NCBI RefSeq assembly: GCF_001425575.1
Contig: NZ_LMRD01000008.1
Coordinates: 267,171-331,170, forward strand
DNA: 64,000 nt
Direction of reading: 5' to 3'
From: Aurantimonas sp. Leaf443
GTDB lineage: Bacteria > Pseudomonadota > Alphaproteobacteria > Rhizobiales > Rhizobiaceae
The notes below the pieces were generated by a model. That model had not been told where the DNA came from. It saw only the letters and a program-made list of their open reading frames with translations, and made no database searches. This document shows, one piece after another, positions 28,719 through 39,068 of this stretch. Position numbers and translations under genes: made by a program. Position 1 is the first letter of the stretch. Every line of letters begins with the position of its first letter.

Positions 28719-29177
28719 TCAGTGGGCGGCGGCGACCGCGCGGCTCTGGCCGAGATCGTCGAGAAGGCCGGGCTCGGCCATGGCATCGGCGATCGTCGTC
28801 TCGTCGAGCACGGCGCGGGCCGACTCGGCGACGCGCGCGAAGACGCGGCGGATCTCGCAGGACTCCTCCTCGCCGCAGTCGTCGCAGCGCCGGTAGGCGA
28901 TGCGGCTGAGGCAGGGCAGCGGCGCGATGGGCCCGTCGATCAGCCGCAGCACCTGACCGAAGGTGATCTCCTCGGCGGGCTTCAGCAGGGCATAGCCGCC
29001 GAATTTGCCGCGCCGGCTCTGCACGAGGCCGACGCGCTTCATGTCGAGAAGGATCTGCTCCAGGAACTTGCGCGGGATCGCCTGCGCCTGCGCGATCTCG
29101 GCCGTCACGAGCGCCCCTTGCGAACGGGCGAGGGCGATGAGGGCGCGCAGGGCGTATTTGGCTTTCTGGGAGATCAT
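28719..29177 (-). CDS. Rrf2-family transcriptional regulator with four cysteines
   Basis: A 152-residue regulator. The N-terminal winged helix starts MISQKAKYALRALIALARSQ and includes IPRKFLEQILLDMKRVGLVQSRRGKFGG (in part). The dimerisation region carries Cys89, Cys98, Cys101 and Cys107 (C-x8-C-x2-C-x5-C). In IscR and NsrR, three cysteines in this region hold an Fe-S cluster. CymR-type members instead sense sulfur status through partners. Lying directly upstream of cysPTWA on the same strand, it most likely controls sulfate uptake in response to cysteine or Fe-S supply (inference). Confidence 0.9.
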   Translation of the reverse strand: MISQKAKYALRALIALARSQGALVTAEIAQAQAIPRKFLEQILLDMKRVGLVQSRRGKFGGYALLKPAEEITFGQVLRLIDGPIAPLPCLSRIAYRRCDDCGEEESCEIRRVFARVAESARAVLDETTIADAMAEPGLLDDLGQSRAVAAAH

Positions 29178-29341
29178 CGGCGTCCGGTCGGCTCGGCGAC
29201 GGGCCGCCGCCCGGAGGTTGAGGCCGGGCGGCGCGCGTCGCGATCCCCTCGCATATGCCGCTTTTTGCCGGCCCGCGCCACCCGGAGGCGCGGTCTCGGT
29301 CGAAGCGAGGCCGCGGCCCGCCCGGCGCGCGCGGCGCGCCG

Positions 29342-30283
<942 letters not shown>

Positions 30284-30636
30284 CCTCATCTCCTCCCGGC
30301 GGTCCGCCTTTGCGGGCGCCGCCTCGACCACGCCGGTGCACCCCGCCGGCCCGCCGGGCCGTCCGGCGCCACTGGCGACGGCTCATAGACCATCGCGCGC
30401 CAAACCGCACCCGGCCAAGCGGCGAGGCCCCGCGCCCGGCGCGGGCCGCGCCCTCCCCCTCCGGTCGAGGCACTTCCGCAGCGCCGTGACGGCCCCCGGA
30501 AGGGTCGTCGTGCCCGCTTCCGGCTTGTCCGGTCTTCGCGGCAGGATGGAAGACCGCGGGCCGGCGATCTCAACCCCGCCGCAATCGCCATGCTGCTAGG
30601 CAATATGACACTTTCGCGACAGTAAGGGGCGAGACG
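30284..30636. other. Divergent intergenic region rbsK / VanZ-like gene
   Basis: About 350 bases that must contain both promoters. Near the VanZ-like gene there is a less GC-rich patch (CAATATGACACTTTCGCGAC) that may be its promoter. No repeats were found. Confidence 0.5.
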
Positions 30637-31002
30637 ATGAAGCACCGGACCACCGTCCCCCTCCTCGCCTGGGGCCTTCTCGCCGCGATCGTCTTCGTGA
30701 CCCTGTGCCCGATCGGCCTGCGGCCGGCGACGGAGATCTCCGTCAACGCCGACCGGGCGCTTGCCTTCGCGCTGCTCGGCGCCGTCTTCGCCCTCGCCTA
30801 TCCCGGGCGCTGGCTGTGGCTCCTGGCCCTCCTGCCGCTCGCCGCCTTCGGCATCGAGGCGCTGCAGTTCCTGTCCGCCACGCGCCATCCCCATTTCGAG
30901 GATGCCGCCTTCAAGGCCCTGGGCGCCGCGCTCGGCATCCTCGCCGGGCGTCTGGCGGCCGCCTTCCTGCCGCCGGCCCCCACGGGCGCCGAGACGCGCT
31001 GA
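30637..31002 (+). CDS. VanZ-like family membrane protein
   Basis: A 121-residue protein with four predicted membrane helices, matching the small VanZ-like family. The pattern includes TLCPIGLRPATEISVNADRALAF (in part), WLLALLPLAAFGIEALQFL, and ATRHPHFEDAAFKALGAALG, where the acidic and His residues are conserved in the family. VanZ of Enterococcus gives low-level teicoplanin resistance; the role of proteobacterial members is unknown. A GGGGCGAG ribosome site precedes the ATG. Confidence 0.8.
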   Translation: MKHRTTVPLLAWGLLAAIVFVTLCPIGLRPATEISVNADRALAFALLGAVFALAYPGRWLWLLALLPLAAFGIEALQFLSATRHPHFEDAAFKALGAALGILAGRLAAAFLPPAPTGAETR

Positions 31003-31126
31003 GGCCTCCGGTTCCATCCCCGCGCCAAGTCCTGTAAACGGGCGCGTGCCCGCAGCGCCGGCCGCGGACGACCTGCGACGGCGCACGCCGCGGCATCCGC
31101 CCGCAATGGCGATGGAGACGAGTGAC

Positions 31127-32131
31127 ATGCCGCAGCTTCCCGAACAGATCGCCTCCGACGGCGGCCTCGCCACGGTGACGCAATCGGCGCTGCGCACGCT
31201 GGACGTCCAGATCGCGGGGATGACGACCTTGCGCGAGGCGCTGGCGGACGGGCTCGACGCCGCGCTCTCGCAGGTCGTCGATCTCGTGCTCGGCTCGTCC
31301 GGCCGCGTCATCGTCAGCGGCATGGGCAAGAGCGGCCATATCGGGCGCAAGATCGCCGCCACGCTCGCCTCCACCGGCACGCCGGCCTTCTTCATGCATC
31401 CGGCCGAGGCGAGCCACGGGGATCTCGGCATGGTGGCGGGCGACGACCTCGTCCTCGCCCTGTCCTGGTCGGGCGAGACGCGCGAGCTCGGCGACATCGC
31501 CAGCTACACCCGCCGCTACCAGGTGCCGCTCGTCGCCGTGACCAGCGAGCGCGACAGCACGCTCGGGCGCGCCGCCGACCTCGTGCTGGCGCTGCCCAAG
31601 GTGACGGAGGCCTGCCCGCACGGGCTGGCGCCCACCACCTCGACGCTCCTGCAGCTGGCGCTCGGCGACGCCATCGCCATCGCGCTCCTGGAACGCCGCA
31701 GCTTCACGCCCGCCCATTTCCACCGCTTCCATCCCGGCGGCAAGCTCGGCAGCATCCTGCGCACGGCCGGCGACCTGATGCGGCGGGCGCCCGACATCGC
31801 GGCCGTCGGGCCGCAGGTCACGCTCGGCGCGGCCGTCATCGAGATGACGACGCGCAGCCTCGGCAGCGCCTTCGTGGTGGACGAGGAGGACCGCGTCCTC
31901 GGCGTCGTGACCGACGGCGACCTGCGCCGCCATCTGCGCGGCGACTTCCTCGCCCGGCCCGTCTGCGAGGTGATGACGCCCCGGCCCGTCAGCTGCGCGC
32001 CGGACATGCTGGGCAGCGCGGCGCTCGCGCTGATGAGCCGGCACAAGGTCAACGCGCTGGCGGTGGTGAGCGGCGAGCGCATCGTCGGCGTCCTCACCAT
32101 GCACATGCTGCTCGCCGCCGGCATCGTGTGA
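31127..32131 (+). CDS. kdsD: D-arabinose 5-phosphate isomerase (KpsF/GutQ family)
   Basis: A 334-residue enzyme interconverting ribulose 5-phosphate and arabinose 5-phosphate, the first step towards KDO of lipopolysaccharide. The SIS domain (about 40-190) has VIVSGMGKSGHIGRKIAATLASTGTPA (in part), HPAEASHGDLGM, SWSGETRE and the family segment HFHRFHPGGKLG. Two CBS domains follow (about 205-330; CEVMTPRPVSCAPDM at their junction). The start is ambiguous: ATG 31127 has GGAG nine bases upstream, while 31106 and 31112 are in frame but lack one. A KDO/LPS role fits the glycosyltransferase gene that follows. Confidence 0.92.
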   Translation: MPQLPEQIASDGGLATVTQSALRTLDVQIAGMTTLREALADGLDAALSQVVDLVLGSSGRVIVSGMGKSGHIGRKIAATLASTGTPAFFMHPAEASHGDLGMVAGDDLVLALSWSGETRELGDIASYTRRYQVPLVAVTSERDSTLGRAADLVLALPKVTEACPHGLAPTTSTLLQLALGDAIAIALLERRSFTPAHFHRFHPGGKLGSILRTAGDLMRRAPDIAAVGPQVTLGAAVIEMTTRSLGSAFVVDEEDRVLGVVTDGDLRRHLRGDFLARPVCEVMTPRPVSCAPDMLGSAALALMSRHKVNALAVVSGERIVGVLTMHMLLAAGIV

Positions 32132-32270
32132 GGCGGGCCTGCCGGGCGGCGCCGAGGCCTCGATAAAGCCGGGCGCGCGGTGTAGCGAAGGGCCAAGGGC
32201 CCCGCCAGGGCCATCGCCGCCCGGCCGGGCGGCCGAACCCCATGGACGAGAACGGCAGGGCAGAGAGACG

Positions 32271-32975
32271 ATGAGCGACCACCTGAAGATCTATGTCGGC
32301 TACGACACGCGCGAGGACATCGCTTGGCAGGTCTGCCGCGCCTCGCTCCTGCGCCATGCGAGCGGGCCCCTGGAGATCCACCCGCTGAAGCAGGCGAGCC
32401 TGCGCGAGCTCGGCCTCTACACGCGGCCGGCCGACAAGGCCGCCACCGAATTCTCGCTGACGCGCTTCCTCGTGCCCTATATCGCCGCCCATGACGGCTG
32501 GACGATCTTCGTCGATTGCGACTTCCTCTTCACCACCGACATTCTCGGCCTCGTGAAGGGCCTCGACCGGTCCAAGGCCGTCCATGTCGTGCAGCACGAC
32601 TACGTGCCGGCCAACGCGGTGAAGATGGACGGGCAGGCGCAGGCCAGCTACCCCCGCAAGAACTGGTCGTCCTTCATCCTCTTCAACAACGCCCATCCGC
32701 TGGTGAAGGCGCTGACGCCCGACGTGGTGAACGCGGCGAGCCCCGCCCATCTCCACCGCTTCTCCTGGATCCCCGACGACACGCTCATCGGCGCGCTGGA
32801 TCTGACCTGGAACTTCCTGGAAGGCGAATATCCCCGCCCCGAGCGCGTGCCCAACGCCATCCACTTCACCAATGGCGGCCCCTGGTTCGACGACTGGCAG
32901 AGCGTCGACTTCGCCGACCTCTGGCGCGAGGAGCGCCGCCTCTACGAGGCCGGCCTGCCGCAGACGCAGGCCTGA
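32271..32975 (+). CDS. Glycosyltransferase (GT8-like, single domain)
   Basis: A 234-residue cytoplasmic protein. It opens LKIYVGYDTREDIAWQVCRASLLRHA and has a metal/nucleotide-sugar DxD motif in WTIFVDCDFLFTTDI (about residue 83). FILFNNAHPLVKALTP and NAIHFTNGGPWFDDWQ resemble the acceptor-binding parts of GT-A enzymes acting on polysaccharides. Donor and acceptor are unknown. It lies 140 bases after the arabinose-5-phosphate isomerase gene, so a role in lipopolysaccharide or another envelope glycan is plausible. Confidence 0.75.
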   Translation: MSDHLKIYVGYDTREDIAWQVCRASLLRHASGPLEIHPLKQASLRELGLYTRPADKAATEFSLTRFLVPYIAAHDGWTIFVDCDFLFTTDILGLVKGLDRSKAVHVVQHDYVPANAVKMDGQAQASYPRKNWSSFILFNNAHPLVKALTPDVVNAASPAHLHRFSWIPDDTLIGALDLTWNFLEGEYPRPERVPNAIHFTNGGPWFDDWQSVDFADLWREERRLYEAGLPQTQA

Positions 32976-32977
32976 GA

Positions 32978-32992
32978 CCCGCGCGGCGCGGG
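32978..32992 (+). terminator. GC palindrome after the glycosyltransferase gene
   Basis: CCCGCGC-G-GCGCGGG begins two bases after the stop codon. It is a compact perfect palindrome without a T-run. Confidence 0.4.
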
Positions 32993-33157
32993 CGGGAGCG
33001 CGACATCTTGCGCCCTCTGCCCGCCCACGCCCGCAAGACAGCCGTCACGGCGCGCCCATCGCCCGCGTCACGCGAAGGGATGTCGGACGAAAGGCTCTAT
33101 CTTTTGGAAAGTTGAGAAAGCGCGGCCCCGACGGGCCTGTCGCTGAAAACTTGGGGC

Positions 33158-33178
33158 TTCCCTGACGCATCAGGGGAA
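33158..33178 (-). terminator. Terminator of tRNA-Leu
   Basis: Just past the encoded CCA end, the minus strand reads TTCCCCTGA-TGCG-TCAGGGAA, a hairpin with one bulged C. GCCCCAAGTTTTC follows. Confidence 0.65.
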
Positions 33179-33179
33179 T

Positions 33180-33266
33180 TGGTGCCCAGGAAAGGACTCG
33201 AACCTTCACGCCTCGCGGCACACGGACCTGAACCGTGCGCGTCTACCAATTCCGCCACCTGGGCAC
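33180..33266 (-). tRNA. tRNA-Leu (CAG)
   Basis: On the minus strand the gene begins GTGCCCAGGTGGCGGAATTGG and ends CCTGGGCACCA. The 7-bp acceptor stem pairs perfectly and CCA is encoded. The anticodon stem-loop CACGG-TTCAGGT-CCGTG gives anticodon CAG, decoding CUG, the dominant leucine codon in such GC-rich genomes. The long variable arm (GCCGCGAGGC) is that of a class II leucine tRNA, and TTCGAGTCC is the T-loop. Confidence 0.97.
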
Positions 33267-33471
33267 GGGGGTGGCTTTAAGGGGTGGCTGGCGGCCTGTC
33301 AACGCCGGGTTGGGGCCATCGGTGACGATTGTCGCAGGCCCCAGGGCGTCGCGGCGGTGGCGCGACGCGATGCGCCTTCATTTCGGGGCGCGAAGCGTCT
33401 ATGACGCGCGACAGGTGAAGAGGCTTCGGCGGCGGCCCGGCGGCCGCCCCGTACGGCGACAGGGCATCGCG

Positions 33472-34470
33472 ATGACGATCGATACGCAGGCCACCGTGGT
33501 GATCTTCGGCGGTTCGGGCTTTCTGGGCCGCTACGTGGTGCGCGCGCTCGCCAAGCGCGGCCATCGAATCCGCGTCGCCTGCCGGCGGCCGGATCTGGCC
33601 TATCACCTGCAGACGGCGGGCAATATGGGCCAGGTCATGCCGATCCAGGCGAACCTGCGCCATCGCTGGTCGGTGGACCGCGCGGTGGAAGGCGCCCATC
33701 ACGTCGTCAATCTCGTCGGCGTCCTCGCCGAGAGCGGGCGTCAGAGCTTCGAGGCGCTGCAGTCGGCCGGCGCCAGGGCCGTGGCGGAGGCCGCCCGCTC
33801 CGTCGACGCCTCGCTGACGCAGGTCTCGGCGATCGGCGCGGACGAGGCCTCGCCGAGCGCCTATGCCCGCTCCAAGGCCCGCGGCGAGCGCGCCGCGCTC
33901 GAGACCGTGCCGCAGGCGCGCATCCTGCGCCCCTCCATCGTCTTCGGCGCCGAGGACCAGTTCTTCAACCGCTTCGCCGACATGGCGCGCTTCTCGCCGG
34001 TCCTGCCGCTTCTGGGCGGGGGCACGACGCGCTTCCAGCCGGTCTATGTCGGCGACGTCGCCGAGGCGGTGGCGGATTGCGTGGACGCCAGGGTGGCGGG
34101 CGGGCGCATCTACGAGCTCGGCGGACCGGAGGTCCTCACCTTCCGCGAGATGATGGAGCTCATGCTCGCCGAGATCGAGCGCAAGCGCGGCTTCGTCACC
34201 CTGCCCTTCGGCCTCGCCGCGCGCATGGCCGAGGTGATGAAGTACCTGCCCGGCGCGCCGCTGACGCCCGACCAGGTCGTGCAGCTGCAGCGCGACAACG
34301 TCGTCTCCGAGAGCGCGATCGCCGAGAAGCGCACCTTCGAGGCCTTCGGCATCGAGCCGCGCACGCTCGCCGCCATCCTGCCGACCTATCTCGTGCGCTT
34401 CCGCCCGGAGGGCCAGTTCACCAAGCCGGGCGCCCATCCGCAGGACAGCAATTCCGGCACCATGATGTGA
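33472..34470 (+). CDS. NAD(P)-binding SDR-like protein, complex I NDUFA9 family
   Basis: A 332-residue atypical short-chain dehydrogenase. The Rossmann motif VVIFGGSGFLGRYVVRALAKRGH (in part) is followed by VNLVGVLAESGRQSFEALQ, a hallmark of the NDUFA9-like family. The catalytic YxxxK is retained (SAYARSKARGE). ILRPSIVFGAEDQFFNRFADMAR is also typical. In mitochondria NDUFA9 is a complex I accessory subunit; alphaproteobacterial homologues are common and may bind complex I or act independently. AGGG eight bases upstream and the start of the fold support ATG 33472 over longer frames running through the tRNA. Confidence 0.9.
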   Translation: MTIDTQATVVIFGGSGFLGRYVVRALAKRGHRIRVACRRPDLAYHLQTAGNMGQVMPIQANLRHRWSVDRAVEGAHHVVNLVGVLAESGRQSFEALQSAGARAVAEAARSVDASLTQVSAIGADEASPSAYARSKARGERAALETVPQARILRPSIVFGAEDQFFNRFADMARFSPVLPLLGGGTTRFQPVYVGDVAEAVADCVDARVAGGRIYELGGPEVLTFREMMELMLAEIERKRGFVTLPFGLAARMAEVMKYLPGAPLTPDQVVQLQRDNVVSESAIAEKRTFEAFGIEPRTLAAILPTYLVRFRPEGQFTKPGAHPQDSNSGTMM

Positions 34471-34572
34471 CGGGCGCGCCGGCAGGCGCCCCCGATCGAG
34501 GACCGGGCGCGGCCTTGGACGGCCGGAACGGGTAAGGGACGGGCCGTTTTTCTCGAAGGAGGATCGCACGCC

Positions 34573-34968
34573 ATGGACATCACGCGGAACGGATCGCGGC
34601 CCTCGGCCAGGGGGCCCGCCGACTGGTTCACCGGCGCCGTGCGCATCGACCCGCTCTTCTCGGCCAACGAGGCGCGGCGCGGGGCGGCGGCGCGGGTCAC
34701 GTTCGAGCCGGGGGCGCGCACCGCCTGGCACACGCACCCGCTCGGGCAGACGCTGATCGTGACGGAGGGGCTCGGCCTTGTGCAGCGCGAGGGCGGACCG
34801 GTCGAGGAGATCCGGCCCGGCGACGTCGTCTGGTTCGCGCCGGACGAGAAGCACTGGCACGGCGCCGGCCCCACCACCGCCATGACCCACATCGCCATCC
34901 AGGAACATCGCGACGGCACGGTCGTGGAGTGGATGGAGCCCGTCAGCGACGCGGATTACGCGGGCTGA
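34573..34968 (+). CDS. Cupin-domain protein resembling (R)-mandelonitrile lyase
   Basis: A 131-residue single cupin. It has [16 protein letters not shown] and the metal-binding motif [14 protein letters not shown], giving H53, H55 and Q59, with the fourth ligand H94 in [10 protein letters not shown]. These positions, plus A40, V42 and Q110, agree with those I recall for the manganese-dependent cupin hydroxynitrile lyase of Granulicella. Whether members cleave cyanohydrins in nature is unclear; many are simply annotated as cupins near carbohydrate genes. GAAGGAGG precedes the ATG. It is a single gene with a shared terminator downstream. Confidence 0.85.
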   Translation: MDITRNGSRPSARGPADWFTGAVRIDPLFSANEARRGAAARVTFEPGARTAWHTHPLGQTLIVTEGLGLVQREGGPVEEIRPGDVVWFAPDEKHWHGAGPTTAMTHIAIQEHRDGTVVEWMEPVSDADYAG

Positions 34969-35001
34969 CGGAGCGAGGACGCGCGCCGGTGGGGCCCGGC
35001 G

Positions 35002-35031
35002 CCGTCCGGCCGCGGAAAGCGGCCAGGACGG
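35002..35031. terminator. Bidirectional hairpin between the cupin and hydroxyacid dehydrogenase genes
   Basis: CCGTCCGGCCGC, loop GGAAA, then GCGGCC-A-GGACGG: a 12-bp stem with one bulged A, flanked by further GGGCCC blocks. It lies between convergent stops at 34968 and 35053. Confidence 0.65.
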
Positions 35032-35052
35032 GCCCTTCCGAACGCGCGGCGC

Positions 35053-36006
35053 TCAGACGAGCGCGGTCGGCAGGTCCCGCCCGGCGAAATGCGCGTCGAG
35101 ATTGGCCAGAACCAGATCGGCCATGGCCTGGCGCGTCTCGTGCGTGGCGCTCGCCATATGCGGCGTGAGGACGACGTTCGGCAGGCCGAGAAAGCCGGCC
35201 GGCACGTTCGGCTCGTCGGCGAAGACGTCGAGCCCGGCGCCGGCGATCTCGCCGGCCTCGAGCGCCGCGAGAAGGGCGGGCTCGTCGACCACCGAGCCGC
35301 GGGCGACGTTGACGAGGAAGCCTCTGGGGCCGAGCGCCTTCAGGACCGCCGAATCGACGATGTCGCGGGTCTGCGCGGAGGCCGCGGCGGCGACGACGAG
35401 GATGTCGCAGCCGGCGGCGAGGGCCCGCGGGTCGGCGACATAGGCATAGGGCACGTCGTCCCGCGGGTTGCGGTTGTGGTAGCTGATCGCGGCGTCGAAG
35501 CCCTCGAGGCGCCGGGCGATCGCAAGACCGATCCGCCCGAGGCCCAGAATGCCGACGCGCTTGCGCGAGACCTTGCTGGCGAGGCCGAGATCGCCCTTCG
35601 GCCAGGCGCCGGCGCGCACATGGCCGTCGCCGCGCACGATCTGGCGCAGAAGCGCGACGATCAGGCCGATCGCGAGGTCGGCGACGTCCTCGGTGAGGAC
35701 GTCCGGCGTGTTCGACACGCGGATGCCGCGCCGCTTCGCCTCGGCGAGATCGACCTTGTCGAAGCCGACGCCGTTGATCGCGACGATCTCGAGCGCGGGC
35801 AGGCGCGCGGCGAGATCGGGCGAAATGCCGATATGGCCGCCGGTGACGACGCCGCGGATGGCGGGGGCGAGCGCATCGAGCCGCCCTTGCGTCCCAGCCT
35901 CGAAATGGCGGTGCACGGTGAAGCGCTCGGCGAGCGCCGCCTCGAGAGCGGGCAGGAGCGGGCAGAGCTGCAGGATCTCGGCGGTCTTCGGCATTGGCTG
36001 GGACAT
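35053..36006 (-). CDS. D-2-hydroxyacid dehydrogenase (GhrB / 2-ketoaldonate reductase-like)
   Basis: A 317-residue NAD(P)H-dependent oxidoreductase. LGLGRIGLAIARRLEGF is the nucleotide-binding loop, and YHNRNPRDD after it suggests NADPH preference. Catalytic residues are the Arg in NVARGSVVDEPAL, the Glu in AGLDVFADEPNVP and the His in LTPHMASATHETR. E. coli GhrB (TkrA) reduces 2-ketogluconate to gluconate and 2-keto-L-gulonate to L-idonate, besides glyoxylate and hydroxypyruvate. As the last gene of the unit starting at the gluconate 5-dehydrogenase gene, it probably feeds a 2-ketoaldonate into the idonate/gluconate route. GGAAGG precedes the chosen ATG. Confidence 0.88.
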   Translation of the reverse strand: MSQPMPKTAEILQLCPLLPALEAALAERFTVHRHFEAGTQGRLDALAPAIRGVVTGGHIGISPDLAARLPALEIVAINGVGFDKVDLAEAKRRGIRVSNTPDVLTEDVADLAIGLIVALLRQIVRGDGHVRAGAWPKGDLGLASKVSRKRVGILGLGRIGLAIARRLEGFDAAISYHNRNPRDDVPYAYVADPRALAAGCDILVVAAAASAQTRDIVDSAVLKALGPRGFLVNVARGSVVDEPALLAALEAGEIAGAGLDVFADEPNVPAGFLGLPNVVLTPHMASATHETRQAMADLVLANLDAHFAGRDLPTALV

Positions 36007-36026
36007 GGGACCTTCCGGATCGGCCT

Positions 36027-36738
<712 letters not shown>

Positions 36739-36758
<20 letters not shown>

Positions 36759-37395
36759 GAAGCCTCCTCTCCAGCCAGCGCGAAAGCTGGGACAGCGGGT
36801 AGCAGACGGCGAAGTACAGCGCGGCGACCACGAGGAAGACGCGGAAGGGCTGGAACGTCGCGTTGTTGATGAGCTGGCCGGCGCGGGCGAGCTCGACGAA
36901 GCCGATGAGCGAGGCGATGGAGGTGTTCTTCACCACCTGCACCGCGAAGCCGACGGTGGAGGGCAGCGAGATGCGCACCGCCTGCGGCAGGACGACGTGG
37001 CGATATTGCTGCCAGCGCGTCATGGCGAGGGATTCGGACCCCTCCCACTGCTGCTTGGGGACCGACTGGATGGAGCCGCGCCAGATCTCGGCGAGATAGC
37101 CCGAGGCGTAGATCGTCATGGAGACGCCGGCGGCGACCAGCGGCGGCAGCTGGTAGCCCATGAGGCTCAGCCCGTAATAGGACAGGAACAGGATCATCAG
37201 CACCGGAATGCCCTGGATGACCTGGATGTAGACGGAGGCCGCAAGCCGCAGCCAGCGCCAGACCGAGACCCTCGCGAGCGCCACGAGGAAGCCGACGACG
37301 CCCCCGCCCGCCAGCGCGAGCGCGGTGAGGATCAGCGTCCATTGCAGGGACTGGACGAGGAAGATGAATTCGTCTTGGCCGAAGGAGCGGAACAT
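36739..37395 (-). CDS. PAAT-family ABC transporter permease (second)
   Basis: A 218-residue permease with five predicted helices, of the HisM/GlnP type. It has LAASVYIQVIQGIPVLMILFL and the EAA loop GSESLAMTRWQQYRHVVLPQAVRISLPS (in part), then VVKNTSIASLIGFVELARAGQLI. The start codon shares a base with the stop of the upstream permease gene (TGATG), so the pair is translationally coupled. Together they form the heterodimeric channel. Confidence 0.92.
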
Positions 37396-38099
37396 CAGGC
37401 CGACGCCTCCACCACGGGGCGCACGGCGGCTTTTGCCGTGCGGCGGCCGAAGAGCCAGAGCCCGATCAGCGCCAGCAGCCCCCGCAGGAGAAGGGCGAGC
37501 GCCAGATAGATGATCGTGACGGCGATATAGACCTCGAAGGAGCGGTAGCTCTGCGACTGCACGAAGGAGGCGGCCGCCGTCAGTTCGCCGGTCGAGATCG
37601 CCGAGGTGATGGAGGAGGCCAGCATCATCAGCACGAATTGCGATGAGAGCGCGGGATAGACCTTCTGGATCGCCGGCAGGATGACGACGTGCCGGTAGAT
37701 CTGGATCTGCGTGAAGCCGAGCGCCTCGCCGGCCTCGATCTGCGACTTGTGGACCGCCTCGATGCCGGCGCGGATGATCTCGGTGGAATAGGCCGCGAGG
37801 TTGATGGTCATGCCGATCAGCGCGGCGGTGACGGCGCCGACGCGAAAGCCCATGCCCGGCAGGCCGAAATAGATGATGAAGAGCTGGACGAGGAAGGGCG
37901 TGTTGCGGATCAGCTCGACATAGGCGTCGACGAGGAAGCGCACCGGCCTCCCGCCCATCGAGCGCAGCGAGGCGAGGAGGATGCCGAAGGCGGTGCCCAC
38001 GACGATGGCGAAGGCCGAGATCTGCACCGTCAGCCACAGGCCCTTCAGGAGCTGGTCCTGATACTGGGCGAGGACGCCGAACTGGAACGTGTAGTTCAT
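37395..38099 (-). CDS. PAAT-family ABC transporter permease (first)
   Basis: A 234-residue inner-membrane permease with five to six helices. YVELIRNTPFLVQLFIIYFGLP is the classic PAAT block (amino-acid permeases share RGTPLLVQL-like text), and the EAA loop is IEAGEALGFTQIQIYRHVVILPAIQ. Its partner is encoded immediately downstream. The membrane topology and size match HisQ/GlnP-type subunits. It begins 117 bases after the binding-protein stop. Confidence 0.92.
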   Translation of the reverse strand: MNYTFQFGVLAQYQDQLLKGLWLTVQISAFAIVVGTAFGILLASLRSMGGRPVRFLVDAYVELIRNTPFLVQLFIIYFGLPGMGFRVGAVTAALIGMTINLAAYSTEIIRAGIEAVHKSQIEAGEALGFTQIQIYRHVVILPAIQKVYPALSSQFVLMMLASSITSAISTGELTAAASFVQSQSYRSFEVYIAVTIIYLALALLLRGLLALIGLWLFGRRTAKAAVRPVVEASA

Positions 38100-38215
38100 G
38101 GGGACATCCCGGGGCGATCGCCGCCCGGCTCAAGGGGCCGGGCGGACGGATCGTGCGAGGGGCGAAGGGCCCGCCTGCGCGGGCCGCCGGGCGAAGGCGA
38201 CGGGCCGGGCCCGGC

Positions 38216-39028
38216 TCAGAAGCTCGGCAGGGTCGGCGGCAGCGGCGCGCCCGTCCACTTCACGGCGATCTTGTCGAGATCGCCCGAGACCTTCATCAGG
38301 TAGATCGCGGTGTTGAGATACTGGTGCAGCTCGAAGTCGGTCGGCAGGACCGCCATGGAATTGCCCTGGCGGAAGAAGGTGAAGCCCACCTGCAGCTTGG
38401 CGTCGGGCATCTGCTTCATCAGGCCGTCGGCGACGGTGGACGGCAGGGCGGTGGCGTCGGTCTGGCCGGAGAGGAGCGCCTGCGCGGAGGTCGAATCGTC
38501 CTCGTAGACGACGATCTCCAGGCCCTCGACATTGGCGCGGCGCAGCGCCGCCTCCTGCGAGGAGCCTCGATTGACCGCGATGCGCTTGCCCTTCAGGCTG
38601 TCGAGACTCTCGAACTTCTGGTCGGGGCCGGAGACGACGACCATGTTAAAGGCCGAGTAGGGCGCGGTGAACATCACCGTCTTGGCGCGCTCGCCGGTCG
38701 GCGCCAGCGTGGCGACGAGGAAGTCGACCTGGCCGGTCTGGAGCGCGGGAATGCGGGCGGGCGGCGTCAGCGGCACGAGCTGCACGGGCAGGCCGAGATA
38801 CTGGGCGACGAGATTGGCGACGTCGACGTCGTAGCCGGTCGGGTTGCCCTGGCTGTCGATCATGCCCATCGGCGGGGCGCCGGTCAGGACGCCGATGCGC
38901 ACCGTGCCCCGGCTTTGGATGTCGGCGAGGCTCGCGGCCTCGGCCCTCGTGGGGGCCGCGCTCGTGGCGGCGATCAGCGCGAGCGCCAGGGCGCCGGCGC
39001 CGAGCGCCGTCTTCAGTCGATGCAACAT
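38216..39028 (-). CDS. PAAT-family periplasmic substrate-binding protein
   Basis: A 270-residue binding protein (SBP family 3). The signal peptide is MLHRLKTALGAGALALALIA and continues to TRAEA. The mature part opens SRGTVRIGVLTGAPPMGMIDSQGNPTGYDVDVANLVAQYLG (in part). PPARIPALQTGQVDFLVATLAPTGER is the ligand-contact block. Canonical amino-acid receptors keep an Arg there for the alpha-carboxylate: here RIPALQTGQVD retains it, which would also suit a sugar acid's carboxylate. GGGAGGA is adjacent to one ATG and six bases from the next, so 39028 is preferred. It is encoded directly after the gluconate 5-dehydrogenase gene. Confidence 0.9.
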   Translation of the reverse strand: MLHRLKTALGAGALALALIAATSAAPTRAEAASLADIQSRGTVRIGVLTGAPPMGMIDSQGNPTGYDVDVANLVAQYLGLPVQLVPLTPPARIPALQTGQVDFLVATLAPTGERAKTVMFTAPYSAFNMVVVSGPDQKFESLDSLKGKRIAVNRGSSQEAALRRANVEGLEIVVYEDDSTSAQALLSGQTDATALPSTVADGLMKQMPDAKLQVGFTFFRQGNSMAVLPTDFELHQYLNTAIYLMKVSGDLDKIAVKWTGAPLPPTLPSF

Positions 39029-39068
39029 GTCCATTCCTCCCAGAAGGTTGTTTGCGGTCGATGTCGGG

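Noticed and set aside
33235-33471. Start of the NDUFA9-like gene within the tRNA
   Set aside because: The open frame merely continues through tRNA-Leu; the protein fold starts after ATG 33472.
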